A stretch of DNA of 64,000 bases from Kushneria sinocarnis (lineage in GTDB: Bacteria; Pseudomonadota; Gammaproteobacteria; Pseudomonadales; Halomonadaceae), in contig NZ_RBIN01000001.1 of the NCBI RefSeq assembly GCF_003633775.1, positions 372,001 to 436,000 on the forward strand, given 5' to 3'. Made by a program: the position numbers and the translations under genes. Positions 53,672 to 62,832 of the stretch are shown here, in pieces. The notes under the pieces were generated by a model. The model did not search any database. It was not told the origin of the DNA and saw nothing but the letters and a program-made list of their open reading frames with translations. How positions within the stretch are numbered: position 1 is the first letter of the stretch; each line of letters begins with the position of its first letter.

Positions 53672-56017
53672 ATGTCGAAGCTCAGTGACAGTGATCTGCA
53701 CGGAGAGCAGAGCGAGCGGGCCGGACCCGGTGGCGGCTGGCCTTCGGTCAAGGCGACCGAAACCCACTTTCTGCGTGAGCATGTGCCCTGGCAGGGCAAC
53801 AAGCTGATGCTGAAGATGAACAAGCCGGGCGGCTTCAAGTGCCCGAGCTGTGCCTGGCCGGACCCGGCCAACCCTGGCCCCGCCGAGTTCTGCGAAAACG
53901 GCGCCAAGGCAGTGGCCTGGGAGGCGACCACGGCGCGGACCACGCCGGAGTTCTTCAGAAAGCACACGGTGACCGAGCTCAGGGAGTGGTCGGATCATGC
54001 GCTGGAGAAACAGGGCCGGCTGACCCATCCCATGCGGTACAACGCCACCACCGACAAGTATGACCCGGTGGAGTGGGAGACGGCGTTCCGCGAGATCGGT
54101 GAAACCCTCAGCAAGCTCGATCCCTGGGATGTCGATCTCTATACCTCGGGACGGGCCTCGAACGAGTCGGCCTTTCTGTGGCAGCTGTTCGGGCGCATGT
54201 ATGGCACCAGCAACTTCCCCGACTGCTCCAACATGTGCCATGAAACGACCTCCAGGGCACTGCCGGAAAGCATCGGGGTTGGCAAGGCGACCACTACCCT
54301 GGATGATTTCGAGCACGCCGATGCGATCTTCATCTTCGGGCAGAATACCGGCACCAACAGCCCGCGGATGATGGGCGAGCTCTATGAAGCGCGCAAGCGC
54401 GGTGCGGCCGTGGTGACCTTCAATCCGTTGCGCGAGAAGGCGCTGGTGAAGTTTGCCAATCCGCAGTCGCCGAGCGACATGCTCACCAATGGCAGCGAGC
54501 CGATCAGCTCGCAGTACCATCAGGTGCGTATCGGTGGCGACATGGCCGCCATCCAGGGGATCTGCAAGGCGATTCTGGCCGCCGATGATCTGGCCCGCGA
54601 AAGCGGCGGTCGGCGGGTGATCGATGCCGATTTCATCGAAGCGCACACCCACGGTTTCGAGGCCTTCGCCGAACACTGCCGGTCGCTCTCCTGGGAGACC
54701 ATCGAAAGTTACAGCGGGCTGACCCGCAACGCCCTGCAGGAAGCCGCCAATACCTGGATGGCCGCCGAACGGGTGATCTGCTGCTGGGGGATGGGCATTA
54801 CCCAGCACATCAATGGCGGCGACAACGTGCAGCAGATCGTCAACCTGCTGCTGCTGGGTGGCCACATCGGGCGCACCGGCGCCGGCCCCTGCCCGGTACG
54901 CGGGCACTCCAACGTGCAGGGCGATCGCACCGTGGGCGTCTTTCATGAATCCGGCGAGCCGTTTCTGGCGAAGATGGATGAGGTGTTCGGCATTCACTGT
55001 CCGCGGGAGCACGGCCGTGATGTTTCCCTGACCACCGAGGCGGTGCAGCGTGACGAGGTACGGGCGTTTCTCGGCCTGGGGGGCAATTTCTTCCGGGCGA
55101 TTGCCGATGATGAGCGTACTGCACCGCACGTGGCCAATCTCGATCTGACGGTGCAGATCTCCACCAAGCTCAATCGCAGCCATCTGCTGCACGGTCGGGC
55201 CGCGTACATCCTGCCGACGAAGGCCCGGACCGAGCGCGATGTGCAGGCCGGCGTCGATCAGGCGCTGACCATGGAAGACGGCATGTGCAACATCCACGCT
55301 TCGAAGGGGGATCTCGAGCCGGCCTCACCGCAGCTGAAGTCCGAGGTGGCCATCATTGCCGGGCTGGCGCAGGCGACCCTGCCGGTGCATCCGAAGGTCG
55401 ACTGGGCGTGGCTCTGCGAGGATTACGCGCGCATTCGCGACAGGATCGAGGCCACCCAGCCGGATACCTTTGCCAATTACAACCGCCGGCTGGAGGAAGA
55501 GGGCACCTTCCATCTGTATATTCCGGCGCGCGAGCGGATCTGGCACACCGACACCGGACGGGCCAACTTCCTCTTTCCCGGTGATGAGCTGAAGGAGGAC
55601 GAGAGCCGCCCCGGGGATGATCACTTCCAGCTGCTGACCACCCGCGGCCATGATCAGTTCAACACCACGGTCTATTCCTATGATGATCGCTATCGCGACA
55701 TCTACGGCGAGCGCATGGTGGTGATGATGAACCCGCAGGATATCGAGAAGCACGGCTTCGAGGCCGGCAACATGATCGAGTTCATCACCGTCAGCCAGGA
55801 TGGCATCGAGCGGCGGGCGGCCGGCTTCAGAATCATCGCCTACGATATCCCGCAGGGCTGCCTGGGGGCGTACTATCCGGAAACCAACGGGCTGATCCCG
55901 ATCGCCAACCGCGACCGACGCAGCGGTACCCTGGCCGCCAAGTCGGTGCCGGTCACGCTGCGGCTGATGGACAGCGAAGAGCTGGAGCAGCAGACCGGCA
56001 AGCTGGCCACCGCCTGA
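53672..56017 (+). CDS. FdhF/YdeP-family molybdopterin oxidoreductase
   Basis: Molybdoenzyme alpha subunit, 781 residues, YdeP type (TIGR01701). Cysteines in GFKCPSCAWPDP could bind an iron-sulfur cluster. Cofactor-domain segments include YTSGRASNESAFLWQLFGRM, FIFGQNTGTNSPRMMGELYE, CCWGMGITQHINGGDNVQQI and PVRGHSNVQGDRTVG. A C-terminal molydopterin-binding domain ends it (YDIPQGCLGAYYPETNGLIP). In E. coli YdeP is linked to acid resistance; its reaction is unknown. No small subunit is adjacent. AAGGAGCCCTTC precedes the ATG. Confidence 0.88.
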   Translation: MSKLSDSDLHGEQSERAGPGGGWPSVKATETHFLREHVPWQGNKLMLKMNKPGGFKCPSCAWPDPANPGPAEFCENGAKAVAWEATTARTTPEFFRKHTVTELREWSDHALEKQGRLTHPMRYNATTDKYDPVEWETAFREIGETLSKLDPWDVDLYTSGRASNESAFLWQLFGRMYGTSNFPDCSNMCHETTSRALPESIGVGKATTTLDDFEHADAIFIFGQNTGTNSPRMMGELYEARKRGAAVVTFNPLREKALVKFANPQSPSDMLTNGSEPISSQYHQVRIGGDMAAIQGICKAILAADDLARESGGRRVIDADFIEAHTHGFEAFAEHCRSLSWETIESYSGLTRNALQEAANTWMAAERVICCWGMGITQHINGGDNVQQIVNLLLLGGHIGRTGAGPCPVRGHSNVQGDRTVGVFHESGEPFLAKMDEVFGIHCPREHGRDVSLTTEAVQRDEVRAFLGLGGNFFRAIADDERTAPHVANLDLTVQISTKLNRSHLLHGRAAYILPTKARTERDVQAGVDQALTMEDGMCNIHASKGDLEPASPQLKSEVAIIAGLAQATLPVHPKVDWAWLCEDYARIRDRIEATQPDTFANYNRRLEEEGTFHLYIPARERIWHTDTGRANFLFPGDELKEDESRPGDDHFQLLTTRGHDQFNTTVYSYDDRYRDIYGERMVVMMNPQDIEKHGFEAGNMIEFITVSQDGIERRAAGFRIIAYDIPQGCLGAYYPETNGLIPIANRDRRSGTLAAKSVPVTLRLMDSEELEQQTGKLATA

Positions 56018-56043
56018 TAGGGGCCTTGCCTTCAGTGATTCAG

Positions 56044-56066
56044 CGCCCGGCTTCGGCCGGGCGTTG
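56044..56066. terminator. terminator hairpin after the YdeP gene
   Basis: CGCCCGGC-TTCG-GCCGGGCG (56044-56063) with a UUCG tetraloop, followed by TTG. It sits between converging stops and may serve both directions. Confidence 0.75.
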
Positions 56067-56825
56067 TCATGTCGGAGGTGTGGCCCGGGGGCGTTCCAGC
56101 GGCAGCCAGCAGATCACCCGCTGGATCTGGCGGTCCCAGTAGCGCCACTGATGATCGCCGGCGCCCTCGCCGTAATCCAGCGTCAGCGCCGTATCCCGGC
56201 AGGCATCACGAAAGCGGCGATTGGCCTCGAGCAGGTAGTCCTCGCTGCCGCACCACTGGAACAGGGCCGGCTGACAGGGCTGCGGCTGGCGATAGTGCGC
56301 GAGCAGCGCCAGCAGATCGTCCTCGCCGCCGGCGGGGGCATGCTCGAAGATCCACGGATACTCCGGTGGCGGCGCCTCGCGCTCGCCCACCGCCACGATA
56401 TCCAGCGAGCCGGAGAGGCTGGCGGCGGCCGCGAAGCGCCCGGGCTCGCGCAGCGCCCACTTGAAGGCGCCGTAACCGCCCATTGACACGCCGGCCACGA
56501 AGGTCTCCTCGCGGCGCTGCGAGATGGGGAAGAGCCGCGCACTGACGGCCGGCAGCTCCTCGCTCAGAAAGCGATACCAGGCCGGGCCGCGGGCCATGTC
56601 GGTGTAGTAGCTGCGCTCCACTCGCGGCATGATCACGGCCAGCCCATAGGGCTCGGCGTAGCGCTCGATCGCGGTTCGGCGCAGCCAGCTGCTGTCATCG
56701 TCGGAGAGACCGTGCAGCAGATAGAGCACCGGTGAGGGACGTTCGGCATGCTCCGGCACGAGTGCCGTGAGCGTGGTCTCCATGTCCAGTACGTCGGAAC
56801 GGAAACGGCAGTTCAGCAGCGCCAT
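56067..56825 (-). CDS. esterase of the S-formylglutathione hydrolase/tributyrin esterase type
   Basis: Serine esterase (esterase D family), 252 residues, cytoplasmic. Nucleophile Ser in AGVSMGGYGAFKWAL; acid in CGSEDYLLEAN; catalytic His in EGAGDHQWRYWD. The N-terminus LNCRFRSDVLDMETTLTALV and VLYLLHGLSDDDSSWLRRTA is typical of bacterial EstA-like enzymes. It starts 15 bases after the DUF1206 stop, so the two are likely one operon. Substrate unknown. Confidence 0.88.
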   Translation of the reverse strand: MALLNCRFRSDVLDMETTLTALVPEHAERPSPVLYLLHGLSDDDSSWLRRTAIERYAEPYGLAVIMPRVERSYYTDMARGPAWYRFLSEELPAVSARLFPISQRREETFVAGVSMGGYGAFKWALREPGRFAAAASLSGSLDIVAVGEREAPPPEYPWIFEHAPAGGEDDLLALLAHYRQPQPCQPALFQWCGSEDYLLEANRRFRDACRDTALTLDYGEGAGDHQWRYWDRQIQRVICWLPLERPRATPPT

Positions 56826-56840
56826 GAGTATGGCTCCGGC

Positions 56841-57644
56841 TCAGGCATCGACGATGCGATAGCGCGCATTGACGAAGCAGTAGATGCCGTAGGCCACCAG
56901 CCCCAGCGCCACCACACTCAAAAGCCAGGGGCCGAAGGGCTGCTCGGCCAGCGTCTCCAGCGCGCCGCCCAGGCCGCGGGCCTGACTGGGCCGGGTATTC
57001 CAGGCGGCCAGACAGATGAAGCCCGACATGATCAGGAACACGAAGCCGCGCGCCGTCAGCCCCCAGCGGGCAATGAGATCGGCGACGTGCAGCTGATGCG
57101 CGGGCATTTCCCGGGTGTGCCAGTTCTTGCGATAGCTCTGCTTCCAGGCCCGCCACCACTGGCGCAGGCCGACAAAGCCGAAGATGACGCCGATGACGAA
57201 GACCGCCACCAGGCCACCGGGATGGCTCATCAGCATGGCGGTACGACTCTGGGTCGAACCGCCGCCACTGCTGCTGGTCAGCAGCAGGCTCAGGCTGTGC
57301 ACCGCCAGGGCGCCGTAGATCAGGCCGCTGATCACGAAACCGCCGCGCACGCACAGTCCCTTGAAACCGCCGCCCTTGTGTTCGGCATCGAACACGGCCT
57401 GGATGATGCGCCAGGCGGTGTAGGCCAGCAGCCCGGCTGCCAGCACACCCAGCATGTAGCTGCCGAAGGGCTTGAGGGCGAGCTCTCGCAGGGCATCCGA
57501 GGCGCCGCCGCGCTGTCCGCCCAGACCGACCGCGGCCATGAACGCCAGCCCGCCGATCAGGATGTAGACGACGCCCTTGGCGGCATAGCCCAGACGGGCG
57601 GCGATCGTAATGACTTTCTGCAGATTGCCGGTAGGGTGATCCAA
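56841..57644 (-). CDS. DUF1206 membrane protein
   Basis: A 267-residue protein with six hydrophobic helices arranged as three two-helix repeats. The repeats begin AARLGYAAKGVVYILIGG, CVRGGFVISGLIYGALA and IARWGLTARGFVFLIMSG, the DUF1206 hallmark. The start is TTG 57644, chosen because AAGGAG lies 6 bases upstream. Divergent from the LacI-type gene and upstream of the esterase. Function of the family is unknown. Confidence 0.88.
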   Translation of the reverse strand: MDHPTGNLQKVITIAARLGYAAKGVVYILIGGLAFMAAVGLGGQRGGASDALRELALKPFGSYMLGVLAAGLLAYTAWRIIQAVFDAEHKGGGFKGLCVRGGFVISGLIYGALAVHSLSLLLTSSSGGGSTQSRTAMLMSHPGGLVAVFVIGVIFGFVGLRQWWRAWKQSYRKNWHTREMPAHQLHVADLIARWGLTARGFVFLIMSGFICLAAWNTRPSQARGLGGALETLAEQPFGPWLLSVVALGLVAYGIYCFVNARYRIVDA

Positions 57645-57751
57645 GCCAACTCCTTGTACGGGGTGATCGTGGAGCGAATCGTTTTATTGTGTCGCTCCGG
57701 ACTGGTGAGTGTTCGATATGACCGGCATTATCGCAGCATTGCACTGTCAAA

Positions 57752-58780
57752 ATGCGAACGTTGATGGCCGGCCACAGAAAAGTAACCATTGCAGACGTGG
57801 CTCGCCACGTCGGATTGACCAATATCACGGTCTCCCGGGCGCTCAACCGGCCGGAAATGGTCAAACCGGCAACCCGTGAGCGCATCCGCCAGGCCGCGCT
57901 GGAGCTGGGCTATGTGCCCAATGCCTTCGCCCGGGGCCTCAAGCGCAGCGACAGCCGGCTGATCGGCGTGGTCACCGCGAGCCTGGACAACCCCTTCTAC
58001 GCCGAGATGATCAAGGCCATCTCGCGCCACGCCAAACGCCACGACTACGCCATCATGCTGTTCGATACCGATGGCGAGGCCTGGCTGGAGGAGACTGCGA
58101 TCGAGACCCTGCTGAGCTATCAGGCGGCGGGCATCATTCTCTCGCCGGTTTCCGACGAGCCGGACTACCAGCCGGCATACATCAGCCGGCTGCAGGCCAG
58201 TGACGCCGCCGTCGTGCAGCTGGATCGCACCCTGCATGGTAGTGGCTTCAGCGCGGTGGTGCTCGACAATCTCTGGGCCGGGGAGCGGGTGGCCCGCCAT
58301 CTGCTCGATGAGGTCTTCCACCGGCGCGAGGCCGGCGGGCGGCTGCTGGTGGCGGCCGGCCCCGAGCACTCGCTGATCTCGAGACAGCGGCTGGCCGGGG
58401 TACGCGAGGCGCTGGCCCGCCACGGCAGTGACATCACGGTCGATGTGCTGTGGGGCGATTACACCTTCGAGCCGGCCTTCGAGCAGGTGGGGGAGTATCT
58501 TGATCACTTCGGCGCTCCCCGCGCCATCTTCGGGCTCAATCAGCTGATCACGCTGGGGGCCCTCAAGGCGCTGCGCTCGCGCGGGATCGACCGCGACTCG
58601 CTGGGCGTGATCGGCATCGACCGGCTGCCCTATCTCGATATCTTCGATATCACGGTGCCCTGCGTGGTGCATGACGGCTACCACGCCGGCCGCCAGGCGG
58701 TGGAGCTGCTGCTCGAACAGATTCGTGATGCCCATGCGGCGCCGCACACCCTGACGGTACGCGGCGAGCTGCTGCTATAG
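57752..58780 (+). CDS. LacI-family transcriptional regulator
   Basis: A 342-residue regulator. The helix-turn-helix and hinge are KVTIADVARHVGLTNITVSR and ATRERIRQAALELGYVPN. The periplasmic-binding-like effector domain follows (IGVVTASLDNPFYAEMIKAI, GIILSPVSDEPDYQ, FGLNQLITLGALKALRSRGI, LGVIGIDRLPYLDIF). ATG 57764 is an alternative start; neither has a good ribosome site. GntR-like subgroup; target genes are not evident from the neighbours. Confidence 0.9.
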   Translation: MRTLMAGHRKVTIADVARHVGLTNITVSRALNRPEMVKPATRERIRQAALELGYVPNAFARGLKRSDSRLIGVVTASLDNPFYAEMIKAISRHAKRHDYAIMLFDTDGEAWLEETAIETLLSYQAAGIILSPVSDEPDYQPAYISRLQASDAAVVQLDRTLHGSGFSAVVLDNLWAGERVARHLLDEVFHRREAGGRLLVAAGPEHSLISRQRLAGVREALARHGSDITVDVLWGDYTFEPAFEQVGEYLDHFGAPRAIFGLNQLITLGALKALRSRGIDRDSLGVIGIDRLPYLDIFDITVPCVVHDGYHAGRQAVELLLEQIRDAHAAPHTLTVRGELLL

Positions 58781-58904
58781 CTCGCCCCTTCTCAAGAAGC
58801 GCCAGGCGTTTTCAGGGAGAACCCGAGACAGACCCCCTCCCGAATCCGGATAATGGCGGGCAATTCGCACCCCGCGACCCCCGCCACCCATCCGGTTTGT
58901 GCTC

Positions 58905-61091
58905 ATGGAAATCAAGGTCAACTATCTCGACAACCTCCGTCAGGAGGCGAAGTTCGACGACTTCACCGTCATCACCGATCAGCCGATCCGCTACAAGGGC
59001 GATGGCTCCGCGCCCGGGCCGTTCGATTACTTTCTGGCCTCCACGGTGCTGTGCGCGGGGCACTTCGTGCGCGTGTACTGCAACGCCCGCGATATCCCGA
59101 CCGAGCACATCCGGCTCTCGCAGAACAACATCGTCGATCCGGACAACCGCTACAACCAGATTTTCCGCATCCAGGTCGAGCTGCCGAGCGATCTCTCCGA
59201 GAAGGACCGCACCGGCATCCTGCGCTCCATCGAGCGCTGCTCGGTCAAGCGGGTGATCCAGAACAACCCCGAGTTTCGGATCGAGGTGGTCGAGAACATC
59301 GACGAAGACGCCCAGGCACTGCTGATGGGCGGCACGGTCGAAGGGGAGAGCACCTGGATCGAGGGCAAGGATCTGCCGCTGGAGCAGACCATCGCCAACA
59401 TGACCGGCATCCTCGAGCGCCTCGGCATGAAGATCGAGATCGCCTCCTGGCGCAATAGCGTGCCGAATGTCTGGTCGCTGCACATCCGCGATGCCGCCTC
59501 ACCGATGTGCTTCACCAACGGCAAGGGCGCGTCGAAGGAAGCGGCACTCTGCTCGGCGCTGGGCGAGTTCATCGAGCGGCTCTCCTGCAACTTCTTCTAC
59601 AACGATCAGTTCTTCGGCCCCGAGATCGCCGCCAGCGACTTCGTGCATTACCCCCATGAGCGCTGGTTTCAGCCGGGGCCGGATGACACCCTGCCCGAGG
59701 GGCTGCTCGATGACTACTGCCGCGCCATCTTCGACCCGGACGGCGAGCTGCGCGCCTCGCACCTGATCGACACCAACTCCGGGCGAAGTGATCGGGGCAT
59801 CGTCGCGCTGCCGTTCACCCGCCACTCGGATGGGGAGACGGTCTGGTTCCCCTCCAACCTGATCGAGAATCTCTATCTCAGCAACGGCATGAGCGCGGGC
59901 AATACCATTGCCGAGGCGCAGGTGCAGTGCCTCTCCGAGATCTTCGAGCGGGCGGTGAAGCGCCGCATCATCGAGCAGGAACTGGCGCTGCCGGATGTGC
60001 CTGACGAGGTGCTCGCGCGCTATCCCGGCATCAGGGAAGGCATCGAGGCGCTGGAAGCCCAGGGCTTCCCGGTACTGGTGAAGGATGCCTCCCTCGGCGA
60101 GCGCTACCCGGTCGCCTGCGTAACGCTGATGAACCCGCGCACCGGCGGCGTGTTCGCCTCCTTCGGCGCCCACCCGAGCCTCTCGGTGGCGATCGAGCGC
60201 AGCCTCACCGAACTCTTGCAGGGCCGCAGCTTCGAGGGCATGGATGATCTGCCCCAGCCGACCTTCAATTCGCAGGCGGTGACCGAACCGAACAACTTTG
60301 TCGAGCACTTCATCGACTCCTCCGGCGTGGTCTCCTGGCGCTTTTTCAGCGCCCGCGCGGATATCGCGTTCTGCGACTGGGACTTCTCCGGCGATACCCA
60401 CGCCGAGGCCGAGCAGCTGTTCGCGATCCTCAAGGAGGACGGGCTGGAGGCGTATGTCGCGATCCATGAGGATCTGGGCGCGCCGGTCTGCCGCATCCTG
60501 GTGCCGGGCTACTCCGAAGTGTATCCGGTGGATGATCTGGTGTGGGACAACACCAACATGGCGCTCCACTACCGCGAGGACATCCTCAACCTCCACGCAC
60601 TCGACGATGACCGGCTGGCCGAACTGCTGGAGCGGCTGGAGCAGAGCGAACTCGACGAGCAGATGAAGATCGTCACGCTGATCGGCATCGAGTTCGACGA
60701 CAATACCGTCTGGTCCGAGCTGACGATTGCCGAGCTGAAGCTCCTGATCAGCTTGGCGCTCGGCCAGTACGAGGATGCGCTCGACCGCACGCGGATGTTT
60801 CTCCAGTTCAACGACAACACCCGCGACCGCGGCCTCTTCTATCAGGCGCTCACGGCGGTGCTCGAGATCGCCATCGATGACGAGCTGGCGTTCGAGGACT
60901 ACCACCGCAACCTCGTGCGCATGTTCGGCGAGGAGAAGATCAATGCTGCCGTCGGCTCGGTGAACGGCGACGTGCGCTTTTACGGCCTCACGCCGACCAG
61001 CATGGAACTGGAAGGCATCGACCGCCATCAGCGGCTGATCACCAGCTATCAAAAGCTGCACGCCTGGCGGGCGGCGAACGTCGAAGGCTGA
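58905..61091 (+). CDS. OsmC-YcaO fusion protein
   Basis: A 728-residue protein joining two domains. The N-terminal OsmC/Ohr-like domain (about 1-140) has KVNYLDNLRQEAKFDDF, PGPFDYFLASTVLCAGHFVR and the Cys of TVLCAGH. The YcaO cyclodehydratase-type domain (about 155-585) has the ATP-binding signature GKGASKEAALCSALGEFIER, plus FPSNLIENLYLSNGMSAGNT and EAQVQCLSEIFERAVKRRII. The C-terminal part is helical. E. coli YcaO is thought to act in ribosomal protein S12 methylthiolation; a direct role here is unproven. No peptide precursor or E1-like gene is adjacent. GTG 58899 is an alternative start. Confidence 0.9.
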   Translation: MEIKVNYLDNLRQEAKFDDFTVITDQPIRYKGDGSAPGPFDYFLASTVLCAGHFVRVYCNARDIPTEHIRLSQNNIVDPDNRYNQIFRIQVELPSDLSEKDRTGILRSIERCSVKRVIQNNPEFRIEVVENIDEDAQALLMGGTVEGESTWIEGKDLPLEQTIANMTGILERLGMKIEIASWRNSVPNVWSLHIRDAASPMCFTNGKGASKEAALCSALGEFIERLSCNFFYNDQFFGPEIAASDFVHYPHERWFQPGPDDTLPEGLLDDYCRAIFDPDGELRASHLIDTNSGRSDRGIVALPFTRHSDGETVWFPSNLIENLYLSNGMSAGNTIAEAQVQCLSEIFERAVKRRIIEQELALPDVPDEVLARYPGIREGIEALEAQGFPVLVKDASLGERYPVACVTLMNPRTGGVFASFGAHPSLSVAIERSLTELLQGRSFEGMDDLPQPTFNSQAVTEPNNFVEHFIDSSGVVSWRFFSARADIAFCDWDFSGDTHAEAEQLFAILKEDGLEAYVAIHEDLGAPVCRILVPGYSEVYPVDDLVWDNTNMALHYREDILNLHALDDDRLAELLERLEQSELDEQMKIVTLIGIEFDDNTVWSELTIAELKLLISLALGQYEDALDRTRMFLQFNDNTRDRGLFYQALTAVLEIAIDDELAFEDYHRNLVRMFGEEKINAAVGSVNGDVRFYGLTPTSMELEGIDRHQRLITSYQKLHAWRAANVEG

Positions 61092-61113
61092 TACCTGCGT
61101 CATCATGTTGTGC

Positions 61114-61141
61114 ACCGCGCCCACCACCGAGTGGGCGCGGT
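61114..61141 (+). terminator. terminator-like hairpin after ycaO
   Basis: ACCGCGCCCAC-CACCGA-GTGGGCGCGGT: a perfect 11-bp stem 22 bases after the stop, followed by TGTGTGG rather than a full U-run. Confidence 0.6.
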
Positions 61142-61312
61142 TGTGTGGGGCTTCGTGAGCGAGGCGTAAGCCCCGCCCGGTCGATAGCTGCCACCGTGGT
61201 GACCTGATTCTTGCTGACAAGGCTGGTAAGCCGGTTTTAAACGGGATACTCGGCAACAACCATCAGTGAGGGAGCAGCTCTTTTACCATTGGTACTTTCC
61301 CTTTCAGGGAGC

Positions 61313-61831
61313 CTATGTCCAGGAGCTGGAGTCGCGCGGTAGCTGGCCGTGGGGATCGTAGGCAGCCAGTCTGTCCTGGTCGGTCAGAGCCTCCGTGAAA
61401 AGCACCAGGTTTGTGCCCTCGGGCCTCGCCAGGGAAGGAAAGAGAACGCCCTTGTCGCCCGCCTCCAGAATCATGTCTCCAATGAGCCAGGAGGGGGGCT
61501 CAACCCGCTGATTGAACCAGATTCGCCGCCAGTCGCAGTAGAGTTCCTGCCACAGCGGATCCCATCCACTGCTGAAGCCCTCCCGGAAGTCCACCAGGTT
61601 GGTGACCTTTACCTCATAGCTCACGATCAGGCCCGGCGGCATGAGCGCGGACAGCTGCTTGTATTCCGCAATGGCGGTGGCTTCATCGAGCGCTAGATAG
61701 AGTGCTGATAACCCTATCCTGTTCAATCGGCCGCCATGTTCGCCTGCGCCCGCACCGCTCGTTGGAATGAACGACCATTTGGGGTCGTGGACGCGATAGG
61801 CCACCGAGGCGAAATGCGAAAGCTCGATCAC
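61313..61831 (-). CDS. RES-domain toxin
   Basis: A 172-residue RES-family protein. The family is known for NAD-degrading toxins paired with Xre/MbcA-type antitoxins. Family positions include YRVHDPKWSF, GGRLNRIGLSALYLALDEAT and AIAEYKQLS (Arg, Tyr and Glu catalytic-type residues). The GTG start overlaps the antitoxin stop (GTGA). AT-richer and less biased codon use than the flanking genes. Gene order antitoxin then toxin is the usual one. Confidence 0.88.
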   Translation of the reverse strand: MIELSHFASVAYRVHDPKWSFIPTSGAGAGEHGGRLNRIGLSALYLALDEATAIAEYKQLSALMPPGLIVSYEVKVTNLVDFREGFSSGWDPLWQELYCDWRRIWFNQRVEPPSWLIGDMILEAGDKGVLFPSLARPEGTNLVLFTEALTDQDRLAAYDPHGQLPRDSSSWT

Positions 61832-62256
61832 CCTACAACCCCGGCCTGCAGGGCTCGAATGTAGCGCAGCAGATCTTCGCTGCGGCCATCGCTGACCAAC
61901 TGCTCCGCAGTCTGGTAATCAAAGGTGCTGATAGGCTCGTTGCGAAACCAGAACAGGGCATCGTGGAAATTACCGTTGATGTCGGTCGCTGCTGCCAGTA
62001 TGCGAATGGCGTCGCGCAGAAAGGCCTGAAGCTTTTCAGCACCCGCCGCGCGAGCAATGGTCGTGCGATGAACATGAGCTCGGCTGGCCAGCACCTGGAT
62101 GTCCATGCTGAGGGCGCTGGCGAACAGGCGCGGACTGATGATGGGTTGACCACCGGGACGCGCCGCTATCCTGAGATCCTCGACGAATCGATCAAAGCTC
62201 TCCGGCGCCCGGTAGGCACTCGGTTCGGGAGTCTCACGCAGGGCTTCCGTACTCAT
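61828..62256 (-). CDS. Xre/MbcA/ParS-type antitoxin
   Basis: A 142-residue partner of the RES toxin. The N-terminal region (SPRLFASALSMDIQVLASRA, HVHRTTIARAAGAEKLQAFL) suits an Xre-like helix-turn-helix. The C-terminal half (FWFRNEPISTFDYQTAEQLV, SDGRSEDLLRYIRAL) is the DUF2384 toxin-binding part. ATG 62256 has AGGAGAGTGCC upstream and is preferred over an upstream in-frame ATG at 62319. An inverted repeat overlaps the ribosome site region, suiting autoregulation. Confidence 0.87.
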   Translation of the reverse strand: MSTEALRETPEPSAYRAPESFDRFVEDLRIAARPGGQPIISPRLFASALSMDIQVLASRAHVHRTTIARAAGAEKLQAFLRDAIRILAAATDINGNFHDALFWFRNEPISTFDYQTAEQLVSDGRSEDLLRYIRALQAGVVG

Positions 62257-62267
62257 GGCACTCTCCT

Positions 62268-62285
62268 GGACGCCTTGATGCGTCC
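62268..62285. promoter_or_regulatory. operator-like inverted repeat before the antitoxin gene
   Basis: GGACGC-CTTGAT-GCGTCC, two perfect 6-bp arms, 12 bases before the antitoxin start. AT-rich promoter-like sequence with two related GATGyATTT elements follows upstream (62286-62312). Probably bound by the antitoxin or toxin-antitoxin complex. Confidence 0.45.
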
Positions 62286-62426
62286 TAAATGCATCACAAA
62301 TACATCCTATCACCTTCACAAGCAGCCCATCACGTAGCTTCGTGGTTTTCCCACATCGAAGTACCGGCTTTCTGACAAGTCAGCTCTCAGACAGCGCCTG
62401 CTACAGGCTGGGGCTTCTCCGCGCTA

Positions 62427-62529
62427 CTCACGCCGAAGCCGATCAGCATGGCGCTGGAAGGCATCGACCGCCATCACCCGATAGTGGTTGATGCATCTCA
62501 TGCCTTGGTGGGCGTTGCTCTCGAAGTAA
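62427..62529 (+). pseudogene. decayed copy of the ycaO 3' end
   Basis: Matches the last ~105 bases of the ycaO gene (60987-61091): an identical CTCACGCCGA, near-identical CAGCATGG, then a 23-base identity (62454-62476 versus 61008-61030), and weaker similarity to the CTCGAAG/GTCGAAG end. It stays in the same frame for about 17 codons (LTP.. SMALEGIDRHH). It lies beyond the toxin-antitoxin pair. Confidence 0.75.
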
Positions 62530-62832
62530 CGCTTGGTTACTTTAAGTAAAAACTACTTAAGACGGGCTAGGTCAATACAGTGCACGCAGGGACTACCGCA
62601 TGGAAGGCAGCCGACCAGCCTCCCATGTACAGGTAGGGGCGGTAGCGTGGCTGAGTATCATGTGCCTACCGCAAGGTGCCTGAGAAATTCCTGGGTTCTG
62701 TTTGAAAAAATCGGCTCTCATGTATTGCCCGAAAGCTTGCTTCAAACAGGCTGGCTCCAATCCGATTGATTAAAGACCGGGCAGTGGTTGCTGATATTTA
62801 TTAGGTTAATTTTAAATAAGAGGTGTGGCAAA
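62530..62832. other. AT-rich gap before the last gene
   Basis: About 300 bases with low GC. TTACTTTAAGTAA and ACTACTTAAG (around 62536-62563) form imperfect AT-rich dyads. A 78-codon frame (62533-62769) is not protein-like. The promoter of the following gene must lie here. Confidence 0.4.
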
